DNA from: Prevotella sp.
GTDB taxonomy: Bacteria > Bacteroidota > Bacteroidia > Bacteroidales > Bacteroidaceae
Assembly: GCA_017557185.1 (NCBI GenBank)
Contig: JAFZAP010000004.1
Span: 1 to 41,969, forward strand
Direction: 5' to 3'
DNA length: 41,969 bases
The stretch's first letter is position 1. The number at the start of each line of letters is the position of its first letter. Positions 7,246 to 15,513 of this stretch are shown one piece after another. A program made the position numbers and the translations under genes. The notes below the pieces were generated by a model. That model had not been told where the DNA came from, searched no databases, and worked only from the letters and a program-made list of their open reading frames with translations.

Positions 7246-8313
7246 TTATTCCGTCTTTACCTCGATGACGACCTTGGGCTGCTCAGGATCGTTGGTGATC
7301 ATGAGCACGCGAGGCGAGCGGACGAGCCGCAGGTCGCGTTCCATAGCTGTGATCTTGAGCTTGGCGTATTCGCCCGGAGCGAGTTTCGACTTGTTGAGCG
7401 ACACCTGCAGGCCGACGGTGAACATCTGCAGCTTCGTGATATCGAGTTGTGACTTGCCGACGTTCTGAATCTCAATCTCCCCCTTCAGCTTCTTCTTTCC
7501 GTTGAAAGGCCCGAGGTCGAGCGTGGTGGTAGAGAGCAGGATGTGAGGTGCCTGCTGCAGTTCTTTCTCCGTCAGGTCGTTGAAGCTGGGCAGCAACACG
7601 GCAGAGATGTCAATCTGCTTGTTCGGGGCAACCTTGTCGCCAGGCTGACGGCCAAGATAGACGGAGGTTTGCGTGAGACCGTAGTCATCGATCTTGCGCG
7701 TGTCGAGCGTGATCAGTGCGACTCCCGAGCGTCCCGGCCGGATTTTCGACGGTGAGACTTCGGCGATGATGTAGCCAGGAGTATGCATGACAATGGGCTG
7801 CACGGTCTGATCAGTGTTGTTCAGGATGTGGATTTTCGCCATCGGCCGGTCACCCTGATTCACATCGTCGAACTCGATGTTGTTCATATCGACGAGCAAA
7901 TCGCCAAGCGTGAGCGGATAGTCGCCGGTGTAATCAACCACCTCGTCGACAACGATTCCTTTCAGCGTGAGCATGAGCGGCTCGTTACTATCAGTCGTGT
8001 AGATGCCGATCTGCTTCTCGAAGTGGCCCATCGTCTTGGCATCGTAGGTTGCACGGACCGTGAAATCGGCGTCACCGTGTATGTAGCCTTCGGGATAGTC
8101 GACGGTGGTACAACCGCAACTGGTACGCACATTGGTGATACTGATGTCGTGGCTGCTCTTGTTGTGGAGTTCATACTCTACGACCACAGGCTGCCGGAAC
8201 ATCACCTGTCCCACATTGAGCACCTGGTTCTTGGCCTCGATGCGCTGTGCCCGACACGGCGAAGCCAGCGCGACCAACATTCCAATTGACAAGATTGCTA
8301 TTTTCGTATTCAT
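7246..8313 (-). CDS. DUF1573 domain-containing exported protein
   Basis: A 355-residue protein with a signal peptide (M-N-T-K-I-A-I-L-S-I..., cleavage likely after C-R-A, residue 22). The first immunoglobulin-like DUF1573 domain carries the hallmark T-S-C-G-C-T at 65-69, a Cys pair of unknown role. Further beta-rich ASPM/SPD-2/Hydin-like repeats follow, including I-E-I-Q-N-V-G-K-S-Q-L and L-A-P-G-E-Y-A-K-L-K-I. The function of the family is not established; members are periplasmic or lipoprotein-like and frequent in Bacteroidota. The gene starts 12 bp after the stop of the alpha-2-macroglobulin gene and precedes ispH by 14 bp, so co-transcription is likely. Confidence 0.85.
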   Translation of the reverse strand: MNTKIAILSIGMLVALASPCRAQRIEAKNQVLNVGQVMFRQPVVVEYELHNKSSHDISITNVRTSCGCTTVDYPEGYIHGDADFTVRATYDAKTMGHFEKQIGIYTTDSNEPLMLTLKGIVVDEVVDYTGDYPLTLGDLLVDMNNIEFDDVNQGDRPMAKIHILNNTDQTVQPIVMHTPGYIIAEVSPSKIRPGRSGVALITLDTRKIDDYGLTQTSVYLGRQPGDKVAPNKQIDISAVLLPSFNDLTEKELQQAPHILLSTTTLDLGPFNGKKKLKGEIEIQNVGKSQLDITKLQMFTVGLQVSLNKSKLAPGEYAKLKITAMERDLRLVRSPRVLMITNDPEQPKVVIEVKTE

Positions 8314-8325
8314 TCGTTCTGAGTC

Positions 8326-11300
8326 TTATTCGGTGATTGTAAATTCCTTCGCGGCGGCGCGGGCGGTGTATTCGGGCGAGTAGGCGCACTGCACGGTGCA
8401 AGTGCCGGTCTGATAGGTGCCGGTGCGGTCAACATAGTATTCGGTCTCGACGATGTGTGTGCCCTTGGCCATGCGGTCGAAGTAGTAGTTTGTCACGTTG
8501 TCGCGCGGAGCACAGTAGTAACCCCAGCGATAGCCGCTGAGCTGGCCCACAGGCTCCAGGCACGCTGCCCGCTTGTCGCTGACCTGCACGAAGTCGTAGT
8601 CGCGCTCGGCCTCGATCGTGATGCGGATGCGAATGCGATCACCAACCTTCAATCCTTCATCCTTCATCTTTAATCCTTCATCTGGCACTAGCACTTCCCG
8701 CTTCACCTTCAGTCCGCTGGCGGCGTCGGTGATCTCCGTCAGCGGCTGGAACGACTGTGTATAGACAGCACCCCACGACGTTCCGCCACTGGTCTTCTCA
8801 GCGGTGAAAGTCTTGTAGTTGGAGCCCGTCTGCGTACTCTTCACATAGCCTAAGCCAGCCGTAGCCTGCGAGGTCTCGAGTTCACGGCCGTCAACCTTCA
8901 GCACGGCAAGAGCGCCCTGACTGTCGAGGGATTGCAGGTTATTGTTCATGAAGGCATAGACGGCATCGACAGCGTTGAGCGGGGTGTCCCAGCTCTGCGT
9001 ACGCTTCTCCTGCAGGAGCCAGCGCTTCATCTCCTCCACCGTCTTCGTATCCTGGGGTTGCAGCAGGTTGATAGCCTCAATTGCGGCCACCTCGGTGGGA
9101 ATCTTATAGTCGAACCAGCTGTAATAGGCCTTACGGGTATCGAAGTAACGGCCCGTTTCCTCCTTATAGACGGTGTATTCACGGATGCTCTGGAGGTATT
9201 CCCTACCCTTCTGCTCATAGCCGTTCTTGGCAAGGATGACAGCCGACACAGCCTTGCCGTAGATGGTGAATTCCTTGGTCTGCTTGGCCAGGCGGTTCAC
9301 CAGATACGATTTCGCGGCATCCACGTCAGCATTGAGCTTGCGGCCATCGAGGGTGGTCAGGTAGAGCCAGTCGATGGCGGTCTCGCTCGGACGGAGGTTC
9401 TTGACGCCTTTCTTCTCCAGCTTCTTCATCTCCTCCACTTCCTTGACGATCTGCCGGCCCATGAACGAATAGGCCTTCGTGAGCATATCGGCAGTCTTGT
9501 CGTCGGCATTTCCCAGCATGGTGTTCAGACGGACAAACATCTTACTCACGGCCACCGTCATATAGAGTGAACCCGACATGCCCGGCCACCAACTCCAGGA
9601 GCCGTCGCCATTCTGCAGCTTTTGCAGCTGGGAAAGGTTGTTGCCGAGGCGGTAGTTCACGCCGTTCTCGTCGAAATAGTCGCTGAGCAGGCGCTTCTGG
9701 TCGGATTCGAGACGGGCATCGGCCACCCAAGGCGTCTCCTCGAGCACCAACGTCTTCAGTTCCTGGTTTTTCTCCAGACTGCTCATGAGCGAGGTCTCTG
9801 CGCCTTGCTCGCGCTTCCACTGCTCGATGACAGACTTGATGCGCGGCGACTGATGCAGCAGATACGAGGCGATGCTGTTGGCATAGTAGGCTGCCGACTG
9901 GCTGATGGCATTCTTCTCGTGGGCTCTCGCCACTGTGGGCAGCGTCTGTATCATCAGCCAGGCAGGATTATTGGTGTATTCAACGGTGAGCTGAGGGGCT
10001 TTTCCGCTCAGCAGCGATGTCAGGTCGATGGTCTTCGTGCCGGGACCGTTCTGCGTGAACGGAACGGTATTGATGACGCGCTCCACATTCGGCAGAATGG
10101 GCAGGTAGTGCTGTTCGCCATCGCTGAAGCCTGCGCCCGAGGCGCTGATGCGACAGATGAGCAACGACAGGTCGGCGAGTTTCGGCGAGGCGGCATCCAC
10201 GTCGAAGCTGACGCTGGCGGTCTTGTCCTTCTCCACCGCGAACGGCTTGCTCTGCGAATAGACCACCTTCTCGGTTTCGGGATCGAGGAGTTCCAACACA
10301 GCCTGGCCCTTCACGGCTTTCTCGCCAGTGTTGAAGATGCGGGCTGCAATCTGTCCCTTGTCGCCAACGCGCATGAAGCGCGGCACGTTGGGCTGAATCA
10401 TCACATCCTTCTTCGCCACCACCTCGCTTTCCAGCATTCCGTAGCGCACTTCCTTGTCGGTGGCGAGACCCATGAAGCGCCAAGTGGTGATGCTCTCGGG
10501 CAACGTGAACTTCAGGCTGACATCGCCATTCTCGTCAGTAGTGAGCGCAGGATAGAAGAAGGCCGTCTCGTTCAGGTTCTCGCGCATCTGCTTGCTCTCG
10601 CCCTCCTTGGAAGCGCCTGAGTCAGAAGCGATACCCAACCCTGCGATTCTGCGTTGCAGAACTTCATCAGTATCTAAGGCACCAATGGGCTTACTGGCAT
10701 CCATCAGCGCATCATTAGTCGTCAAGACCACCTCCTTCAACACATTGGCCGATTCCGCCTTCGCCATCATCATAGGACGGGCTCCACGAACGCGGACATC
10801 ATGATTGAACACCATGCGGGGCGAGAAGTCGAACATCTCGTCGTCGAAATGGGTGAAGGTCAGCGCACGCTCGATGAGCGATTTGTATGGCTGTTCGCCG
10901 TAGAGACTGACATCGCCGACAGAGCGTCCCTGCCAATTCGTCGAAGGCAGACTGCGCCAGATGTTCAGGCCGAACGGCCACGAATGCTTACGAATGTCGT
11001 CGAGCGAACGGTCGAAGAGCACAGCCGCCAGCGAAGCCGAGGTCTTGGCTTGAGTGGGACTCTCCACATGCAACGTCCACTCCTCGCTCTGTCCGGGCGT
11101 GAGGCGGTCGCGGAATGTCTTCCATGAGAGCTTCAGGCGCTTGTCGGGCAACGGCTTGCGCAACTGGGTGCTATGGCTATAGAGTTTTCCCTCGCGAACC
11201 CAAGCACACGTGAGCAAGGCTCCGTCGCCGTATTCATCCTTATAGGTGAACTGGCGCGTGGTAATCGCATTGCTCTGGTCGATGACCCCGCTTTCCAGAA

Positions 11301-13950
11301 CCTTCTTTCCGCTGATGAGCGTATAGACAATGTGCTGGTCCTTGTCGGAAGAACCCATCTGTACATAGATGGGACGGCCGTCGGCCGGGAACTCCTCAGC
11401 CGAGGCAAAGAACCAGTCGTGGGTCTCCACTACCGGATGCTTGTCCTTCATGCTGAACACCACGAACTCCTGCTTCAACGTGTCCTCGCCGCATGTGGCC
11501 TCCATGAGATATTGACCGGACTTCAGCGCGTTGAAACGCATCTCAAACGACTCGTTGGCAAGCACTGTCTTCGACTCTTTCCTTTCCTTCTCGTTCTTCT
11601 CTACCTTATAAATAGTATAGGCGACGTCGCCGGGAATAGGCTTGCCGGCATTGTTCAAATAGCTGAACGTAACCTTGGCCACACTATCGACCTCAACCTG
11701 TTTCGGCATACTAACCGAGAAGGCTGTAGCCTTGTCGCTCAAAGGCAGCGAAGTCTCACCGTGATGGCTCTCGCCAGCAGCATCGGTGGCATCGGCCTCA
11801 ACGACAAAATTGTAGAAGCGGCCCCATCCTTCATCCTTCATCTTTCGTCTGTCATCCATCACCATGGGCACTTTCACGGTGAAGTTGCCATCGTCGTCGG
11901 TCGTAAGCGTATCGGTGACCAACGTCTTGTCGGCTTCGCCGGTTGAACGCCACCACCACAAAGCACGACGGCGGACCACATTGTATTTCACACGGGCTCC
12001 CTGAACGGGCACACCGGCGAAACTGCGCACATGTCCCGTCACGCTGACGGTGTCGCCATCCTGATATTTCTCCGTTACCTCATCGAATTCCACTTGGAAT
12101 GTCGGACGCTTGTACTCCTCAACGGAGAAATAAGCCGAGCCGTTCTTCGTCGTGATCGAAAACTGTCCTGTCAAACCTGCTGAGGGCAACACAAAGTCGG
12201 CCGAAGCCTTGCCGTATTCATCGGTTCTGACCTGCTTCTCCTCCACAACTTCGTGATTGGCATCGCGCAGCGTCATCGTGAGCAACTCGTTGCTGTTTAC
12301 TTTTGTTTCCCGATGGGCGGAATTCTGATAGGCTATCACCACAGCATGTACCGTCTGTCCAGGACGATAGAGTCTGCGGTCGGTCAGCACGTTATAGACG
12401 TTCTGCGTAGTCTTGTTGTCGTAGAACGAGAAGCCTCCGCCAAACCACTGCTCCGGGCAGGCATCGTCTTTCTCCGTGAAGACGTAGATCTGGTTGGGAC
12501 GGCGGTCTTTATACGTGTATTCCGCCTCCCCACGCCCATCGGTGGTCAGCGTGGTCTGGTCGTTCTTCAACTGGCTGTTGTAGTTGTTGGTGGTCAGGCG
12601 AATCTTTGCGCCAGGCACTGGTCGGCCAGTCGTAGCGTTCACCGCCACCAGACGAACATGGTTGTCGGGCAAGAATTCATAGATGACGTACAGATCGCTC
12701 ACATGCAACAGCACTCGCTCGGTGCGCATATTCGTGCGGTCGGTGGAGAACTCAACAAGGTACACGCCGACGGGCAAGCCCTTGATGGTCATCGAGTCCT
12801 GCAACACCTTGTAGTCAGGCTGTCCCACATAGCGGCGCGTCACAGTTTGCTGCGTGCCGTCGCTGACGATGAGCTTCTTCAGCTTGGCATAGTCCTGGTC
12901 GTTGTTAGGAGTCAGGTCGGTGTCGCCCTTGACGTTGACGCGCGACACGGTCATCGTCAGACGCTGGCAGTTCACGAGTTGGCGAACGTCAACACGGCGT
13001 TCGGTGTTTGGCATCTGGATGCCCTCACCGATGCTGACCGAGAACGACGGCAGCGTCAGCTGGTTCTGGGCGTTGCGCAGGATGTTCATGCGCGGCCAGG
13101 CCCCCCAGTGCTGCAGCGCGTAGTTGATGTAGTTCATCTTCTCCTCGGCAGTCACATCTTCCGCCTGGTCCATGAACTGATAGCGCTCGATGGCGAGCTC
13201 GCCACACTCCTTCAGGTCCTGATACTCGTTGATGAGCGAGTCGATGGTCTGCAGATAATGCGACTTGCGCACTTCGTTCACATCGGCTGAGCGGTCCTTC
13301 TGCGTCAGGTAGTAGGCACAGATGCAGGCTGCCTGACGGTTTCCGTGAGCGAGATACCAGTCGTGCAGTGTCTGATAGTCCTCAGCTTCCATACCCAGCA
13401 CATGCAGCAGGTCGCCACCGAAGATGTGGCTGTCTGCACCTTCCACCAGGGCAGGCTCATAGCCTTTGGCCGACTGGTGTGAGAGCTGCTCCTTGGGCTC
13501 CATCGACTTGGCATAGTAGTCGGCAGAGAGCGTTTTATACTCAGCCCTGTCGGGGTCGTCGGCACCAGAGCGGTAGCCGAAGGAATTGCTCTTCTCCTTA
13601 TAAACACGACCCAGCACACTCTGCCAGACGGCAGCCAACACACGGTTGCCGCTCTTCTCGGCTTGCGACAGGTCATCCTTCACACGCTCCAGTTCCACAT
13701 CGAGGGAGTCGGGTGAAATCTGCGTCTGCACGGCTACATGCCGCAGACTCGCCTTCAACAGCTGACCGTAGCTGCGCTCGGTCTTTGCCTTTGCGGCAAT
13801 CTTGTCGAGCACCTCCAGCTCCGTCTTCGGCAAGTCCTTCGACTGAGCATCACTCACCTGCTTCCATAATGCTGTGTAACCTTGTGCCATCACTTCTAAA
13901 TGCGACAGTGCCATCAAGCAGACAACTGTCAGTAAAACTTTCTTTATCAT
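8326..13950 (-). CDS. Large alpha-2-macroglobulin family protein (no thioester)
   Basis: An 1874-residue exported protein with signal peptide M-I-K-K-V-L-L-T-V-V-C-L-M-A-L-S, cleaved after V-M-A. After an N-terminal helical region come macroglobulin (MG) domains, including the MG2-like R-R-L-Y-R-P-G-Q-T-V-H near residue 522 and the family core F-T-L-P-E-S-I-T-T-W-R-F-M near 1160. The alpha/alpha-toroid region follows (Q-T-L-P-T-V-A-R...; G-D-G-S-W-S-W-W-P-G). No C-x-E-Q thioester is present in the toroid, so it is of the YfaS-like class and would trap or inhibit proteases, or serve in envelope maintenance, without covalent capture. Two short KMKDE-like segments (about residues 695-706 and 1755-1766) are encoded by a dispersed repeat. 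First gene of a likely operon with DUF1573 and ispH. Confidence 0.9.
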   Translation of the reverse strand: MIKKVLLTVVCLMALSHLEVMAQGYTALWKQVSDAQSKDLPKTELEVLDKIAAKAKTERSYGQLLKASLRHVAVQTQISPDSLDVELERVKDDLSQAEKSGNRVLAAVWQSVLGRVYKEKSNSFGYRSGADDPDRAEYKTLSADYYAKSMEPKEQLSHQSAKGYEPALVEGADSHIFGGDLLHVLGMEAEDYQTLHDWYLAHGNRQAACICAYYLTQKDRSADVNEVRKSHYLQTIDSLINEYQDLKECGELAIERYQFMDQAEDVTAEEKMNYINYALQHWGAWPRMNILRNAQNQLTLPSFSVSIGEGIQMPNTERRVDVRQLVNCQRLTMTVSRVNVKGDTDLTPNNDQDYAKLKKLIVSDGTQQTVTRRYVGQPDYKVLQDSMTIKGLPVGVYLVEFSTDRTNMRTERVLLHVSDLYVIYEFLPDNHVRLVAVNATTGRPVPGAKIRLTTNNYNSQLKNDQTTLTTDGRGEAEYTYKDRRPNQIYVFTEKDDACPEQWFGGGFSFYDNKTTQNVYNVLTDRRLYRPGQTVHAVVIAYQNSAHRETKVNSNELLTMTLRDANHEVVEEKQVRTDEYGKASADFVLPSAGLTGQFSITTKNGSAYFSVEEYKRPTFQVEFDEVTEKYQDGDTVSVTGHVRSFAGVPVQGARVKYNVVRRRALWWWRSTGEADKTLVTDTLTTDDDGNFTVKVPMVMDDRRKMKDEGWGRFYNFVVEADATDAAGESHHGETSLPLSDKATAFSVSMPKQVEVDSVAKVTFSYLNNAGKPIPGDVAYTIYKVEKNEKERKESKTVLANESFEMRFNALKSGQYLMEATCGEDTLKQEFVVFSMKDKHPVVETHDWFFASAEEFPADGRPIYVQMGSSDKDQHIVYTLISGKKVLESGVIDQSNAITTRQFTYKDEYGDGALLTCAWVREGKLYSHSTQLRKPLPDKRLKLSWKTFRDRLTPGQSEEWTLHVESPTQAKTSASLAAVLFDRSLDDIRKHSWPFGLNIWRSLPSTNWQGRSVGDVSLYGEQPYKSLIERALTFTHFDDEMFDFSPRMVFNHDVRVRGARPMMMAKAESANVLKEVVLTTNDALMDASKPIGALDTDEVLQRRIAGLGIASDSGASKEGESKQMRENLNETAFFYPALTTDENGDVSLKFTLPESITTWRFMGLATDKEVRYGMLESEVVAKKDVMIQPNVPRFMRVGDKGQIAARIFNTGEKAVKGQAVLELLDPETEKVVYSQSKPFAVEKDKTASVSFDVDAASPKLADLSLLICRISASGAGFSDGEQHYLPILPNVERVINTVPFTQNGPGTKTIDLTSLLSGKAPQLTVEYTNNPAWLMIQTLPTVARAHEKNAISQSAAYYANSIASYLLHQSPRIKSVIEQWKREQGAETSLMSSLEKNQELKTLVLEETPWVADARLESDQKRLLSDYFDENGVNYRLGNNLSQLQKLQNGDGSWSWWPGMSGSLYMTVAVSKMFVRLNTMLGNADDKTADMLTKAYSFMGRQIVKEVEEMKKLEKKGVKNLRPSETAIDWLYLTTLDGRKLNADVDAAKSYLVNRLAKQTKEFTIYGKAVSAVILAKNGYEQKGREYLQSIREYTVYKEETGRYFDTRKAYYSWFDYKIPTEVAAIEAINLLQPQDTKTVEEMKRWLLQEKRTQSWDTPLNAVDAVYAFMNNNLQSLDSQGALAVLKVDGRELETSQATAGLGYVKSTQTGSNYKTFTAEKTSGGTSWGAVYTQSFQPLTEITDAASGLKVKREVLVPDEGLKMKDEGLKVGDRIRIRITIEAERDYDFVQVSDKRAACLEPVGQLSGYRWGYYCAPRDNVTNYYFDRMAKGTHIVETEYYVDRTGTYQTGTCTVQCAYSPEYTARAAAKEFTITE
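8649..8688. repeat. TTCATC-rich repeat inside the alpha-2-macroglobulin gene (copy 1)
   Basis: Tandem CCTTCATC words. Translated on the minus strand as D-E-G-L-K-M-K-D-E-G-L-K near the C-terminus. The same words occur at 11822 and 18738. Confidence 0.7.
11822..11864. repeat. TTCATC-rich repeat inside the alpha-2-macroglobulin gene (copy 2)
   Basis: CATCCTTCATCCTTCATC followed by TCATCCATCACC. Translated as M-V-M-D-D-R-R-K-M-K-D-E-G-W-G in an MG-domain loop. Confidence 0.65.
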
Positions 13951-14006
13951 AGCCTTTCCACGCTTGCGTGTTTCTATGTTACATTTTTCACGCTTCTATT
14001 AAACTG

Positions 14007-14014
14007 CAAATATA
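14007..14014 (-). promoter_or_regulatory. -7 box of alpha-2-macroglobulin operon promoter
   Basis: TATATTTG on the minus strand, with TTTC 20 bp upstream as a near-consensus -33 box. It lies about 57 bp before the start codon, leaving an untranslated leader with a short CACGCTTGCGTG hairpin. Confidence 0.6.
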
Positions 14015-14088
14015 GTGAAAATCTTGCAAATGCAGAAACTATTTAAGAACTTTTCAGGATAATTCTAAAAAATCCCGCATTTCACTTG

Positions 14089-14116
14089 CTCTATTCACAG
14101 AATAGTCGTACATTTG
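14089..14116 (+). promoter_or_regulatory. bcp promoter
   Basis: CTTG, a 20-bp gap and TACATTTG at 14109-14116. Downstream, the leader contains a tandem AAATCGT run (about 14135-14170) just before the ATG. Confidence 0.5.
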
Positions 14117-14174
14117 CAGAGAGAAACCTATGATTAAATCGTAAATCGTAAATCCCTAAATCGTAAATAACCCT

Positions 14175-14627
14175 ATGTTGACAATTGGCCAAAAGGCGCC
14201 CGAACTGCTGGGGCGCGACGAGAATGGAAATGAACTGCGACTGAGCGACTTCGCCGGCCGTAAACTCGTGTTGTATTTCTACCCGAAAGACGCTACGCCG
14301 GGCTGCACCAACGAGGCTTGCAACCTGCGCGACAACTACTCGCGACTGCTCGAACGCGGATATGCTGTCGTCGGCGTCAGCGTGCAGGACGAGCGCTCAC
14401 ACAAGAAGTTCATCGAGAAATACCAGCTGCCCTTCCCCCTCATCGCCGACACCGACCACACGCTTGTGGAGGCCTTCGGCGTGTGGCAGGAGAAGAAAAT
14501 GGCGGGCCGTACCTATATGGGAACCGTCCGCACAACCTTCGTCATCGACGAACAAGGCATCATTGCTGAAGTCTACGGTCCGAAGCAAATCAAGGTGAAG
14601 GAGCACGCCGAGCAAATTCTCGGATAA
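14175..14627 (+). CDS. bcp: Thioredoxin-dependent thiol peroxidase (peroxiredoxin Q/Bcp)
   Basis: A 150-residue atypical 2-Cys peroxiredoxin, full length for the family. It has the thioredoxin-like segment L-V-L-Y-F-Y-P-K-D-A-T-P-G-C-T with the peroxidatic Cys at about residue 44 and the resolving Cys five residues later in E-A-C-N-L-R-D, plus T-T-F-V-I-D near the C-terminus. It reduces H2O2 and organic hydroperoxides in the cytoplasm. It converges with superoxide dismutase, the enzyme that produces H2O2, and a 22-bp hairpin array separates the two stop codons. Confidence 0.93.
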   Translation: MLTIGQKAPELLGRDENGNELRLSDFAGRKLVLYFYPKDATPGCTNEACNLRDNYSRLLERGYAVVGVSVQDERSHKKFIEKYQLPFPLIADTDHTLVEAFGVWQEKKMAGRTYMGTVRTTFVIDEQGIIAEVYGPKQIKVKEHAEQILG

Positions 14628-14643
14628 ACGCCCGCCCGCAAAT

Positions 14644-14744
14644 AAAGCTATGCTCTGTTCCTTACGGAGTTATGCTCTGTACCTTACGGAGCTATGCTCT
14701 GTAGATTACGGAGCTATGCTCTGTCTGATATAGAGCATAGCTTT
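14644..14744. repeat. 22-bp hairpin tandem array (copy A)
   Basis: About 4.5 units of exactly 22 bp, each with the core GGAGCTATGCTCT (self-complementary GAGCTATGCTC) and a variable 8-9 bp linker. The array starts AAAGCTATGCTCT and ends AGAGCATAGCTTT, so its ends are perfect 13-bp inverted repeats. It separates the convergent bcp and sod genes and could serve as a bidirectional terminator or mRNA 3'-end structure. Confidence 0.8.
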
Positions 14745-14763
14745 AGATTGAACCACCTGTATA

Positions 14764-15351
14764 TTAAGAAAGATAACGGTTCTCAACTACCTCCCAGTCG
14801 ACTATCTGCCAAAGGGCAGCAAGGTGATCGGGACGGCGGTTCTGGTAATCGAGATAGTATGCGTGCTCCCAGACATCGAAGGTCAGCAGCGGCTTCAAAC
14901 CCTTCTGAACGGGATTGGCAGCATTCGGCTCTTGCGTGATGAGGAGTTTCCCTTCCGCATCGGCCGACAACCACACCCAACCAGAACCAAACAGGGTGGC
15001 ACCCTTTTTCTGGAACTCGTCCTTGAAAGCCTCTATCGACCCGAACTGTGCTACGATGGCCTCAGCCAGCGCTCCCGTGGGCTCCGCCTTCCTCGGGGTT
15101 CCTGAGAACTGTTCGAAATAGAGGTTGTGGTTCAGAATCTGTCCGGCATTGTTCAAGACGCCGCCTGTCGCCTTGCAGACAATATCCTCCAACTTCATAT
15201 CCTCCCACTCCGTGCCTGGCAGCAGGGCATTCAGGTTGTTCACATAGGCAGCAAGGTGCTTCCCGTGATGAAAGCCGATGGTCTCGGCACTAATAGCCGG
15301 TTGCAGGGCATCAGGCGCATACGGCAACTCAAATAATTCAAATTTCTTCAT
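14764..15351 (-). CDS. sodB: Superoxide dismutase, Fe type or cambialistic
   Basis: A 195-residue Fe/Mn superoxide dismutase, full length. Metal ligands are His28 (F-H-H-G-K-H), His75 (N-H-N-L-Y-F), Asp159 and His163 (T-F-D-V-W-E-H-A-Y-Y). Gln71 in N-N-A-G-Q is the position used by Fe-type enzymes; Mn types carry Gly there. Related Bacteroidota enzymes, such as that of Porphyromonas, can work with either metal, so the true cofactor is open. It converts superoxide to H2O2 in the cytoplasm and faces bcp. Confidence 0.93.
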   Translation of the reverse strand: MKKFELFELPYAPDALQPAISAETIGFHHGKHLAAYVNNLNALLPGTEWEDMKLEDIVCKATGGVLNNAGQILNHNLYFEQFSGTPRKAEPTGALAEAIVAQFGSIEAFKDEFQKKGATLFGSGWVWLSADAEGKLLITQEPNAANPVQKGLKPLLTFDVWEHAYYLDYQNRRPDHLAALWQIVDWEVVENRYLS

Positions 15352-15376
15352 GTCGTTCTAGCTTTGATTTCGTTTG

Positions 15377-15407
15377 CAAAAATAATAAATATTTGTGGAA
15401 TTGCAAA
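15377..15407 (-). promoter_or_regulatory. sod promoter
   Basis: On the minus strand TTTG (15404-15407), a 19-bp gap, then TATTTTTG (15377-15384), about 26 bp before the start codon. A textbook Bacteroidota promoter. Confidence 0.75.
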
Positions 15408-15477
15408 GTATTACCAAGTTTTTTACCTTTGACCTTTGGTCGAAGGTACTCTCGCTAGGAAAAATCCAAATAAAAAA

Positions 15478-15509
15478 TTTGGTTTTTCGCTCACTTAATC
15501 GTATCTTTG
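15478..15509 (+). promoter_or_regulatory. GH28 promoter in a dispersed repeat
   Basis: TTTG (15478-15481), a 20-bp gap, then TATCTTTG (15502-15509). The gap contains TTTTTCGCTCACTTAATCG, the same core found in inverted sense at 38490-38520 and 38659-38690. The -7 box ends only 4 bp before the ATG at 15514, so the transcript should be leaderless or nearly so. Confidence 0.75.
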
Positions 15510-15513
15510 CAGC

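Noticed and set aside
12253-13290. 345-residue plus-strand open frame
   Set aside because: Antisense shadow of the alpha-2-macroglobulin gene in a high-GC region.
8326-13950. Frameshift or gene split in the alpha-2-macroglobulin
   Set aside because: One continuous frame covers all domains with a proper signal peptide and stop.
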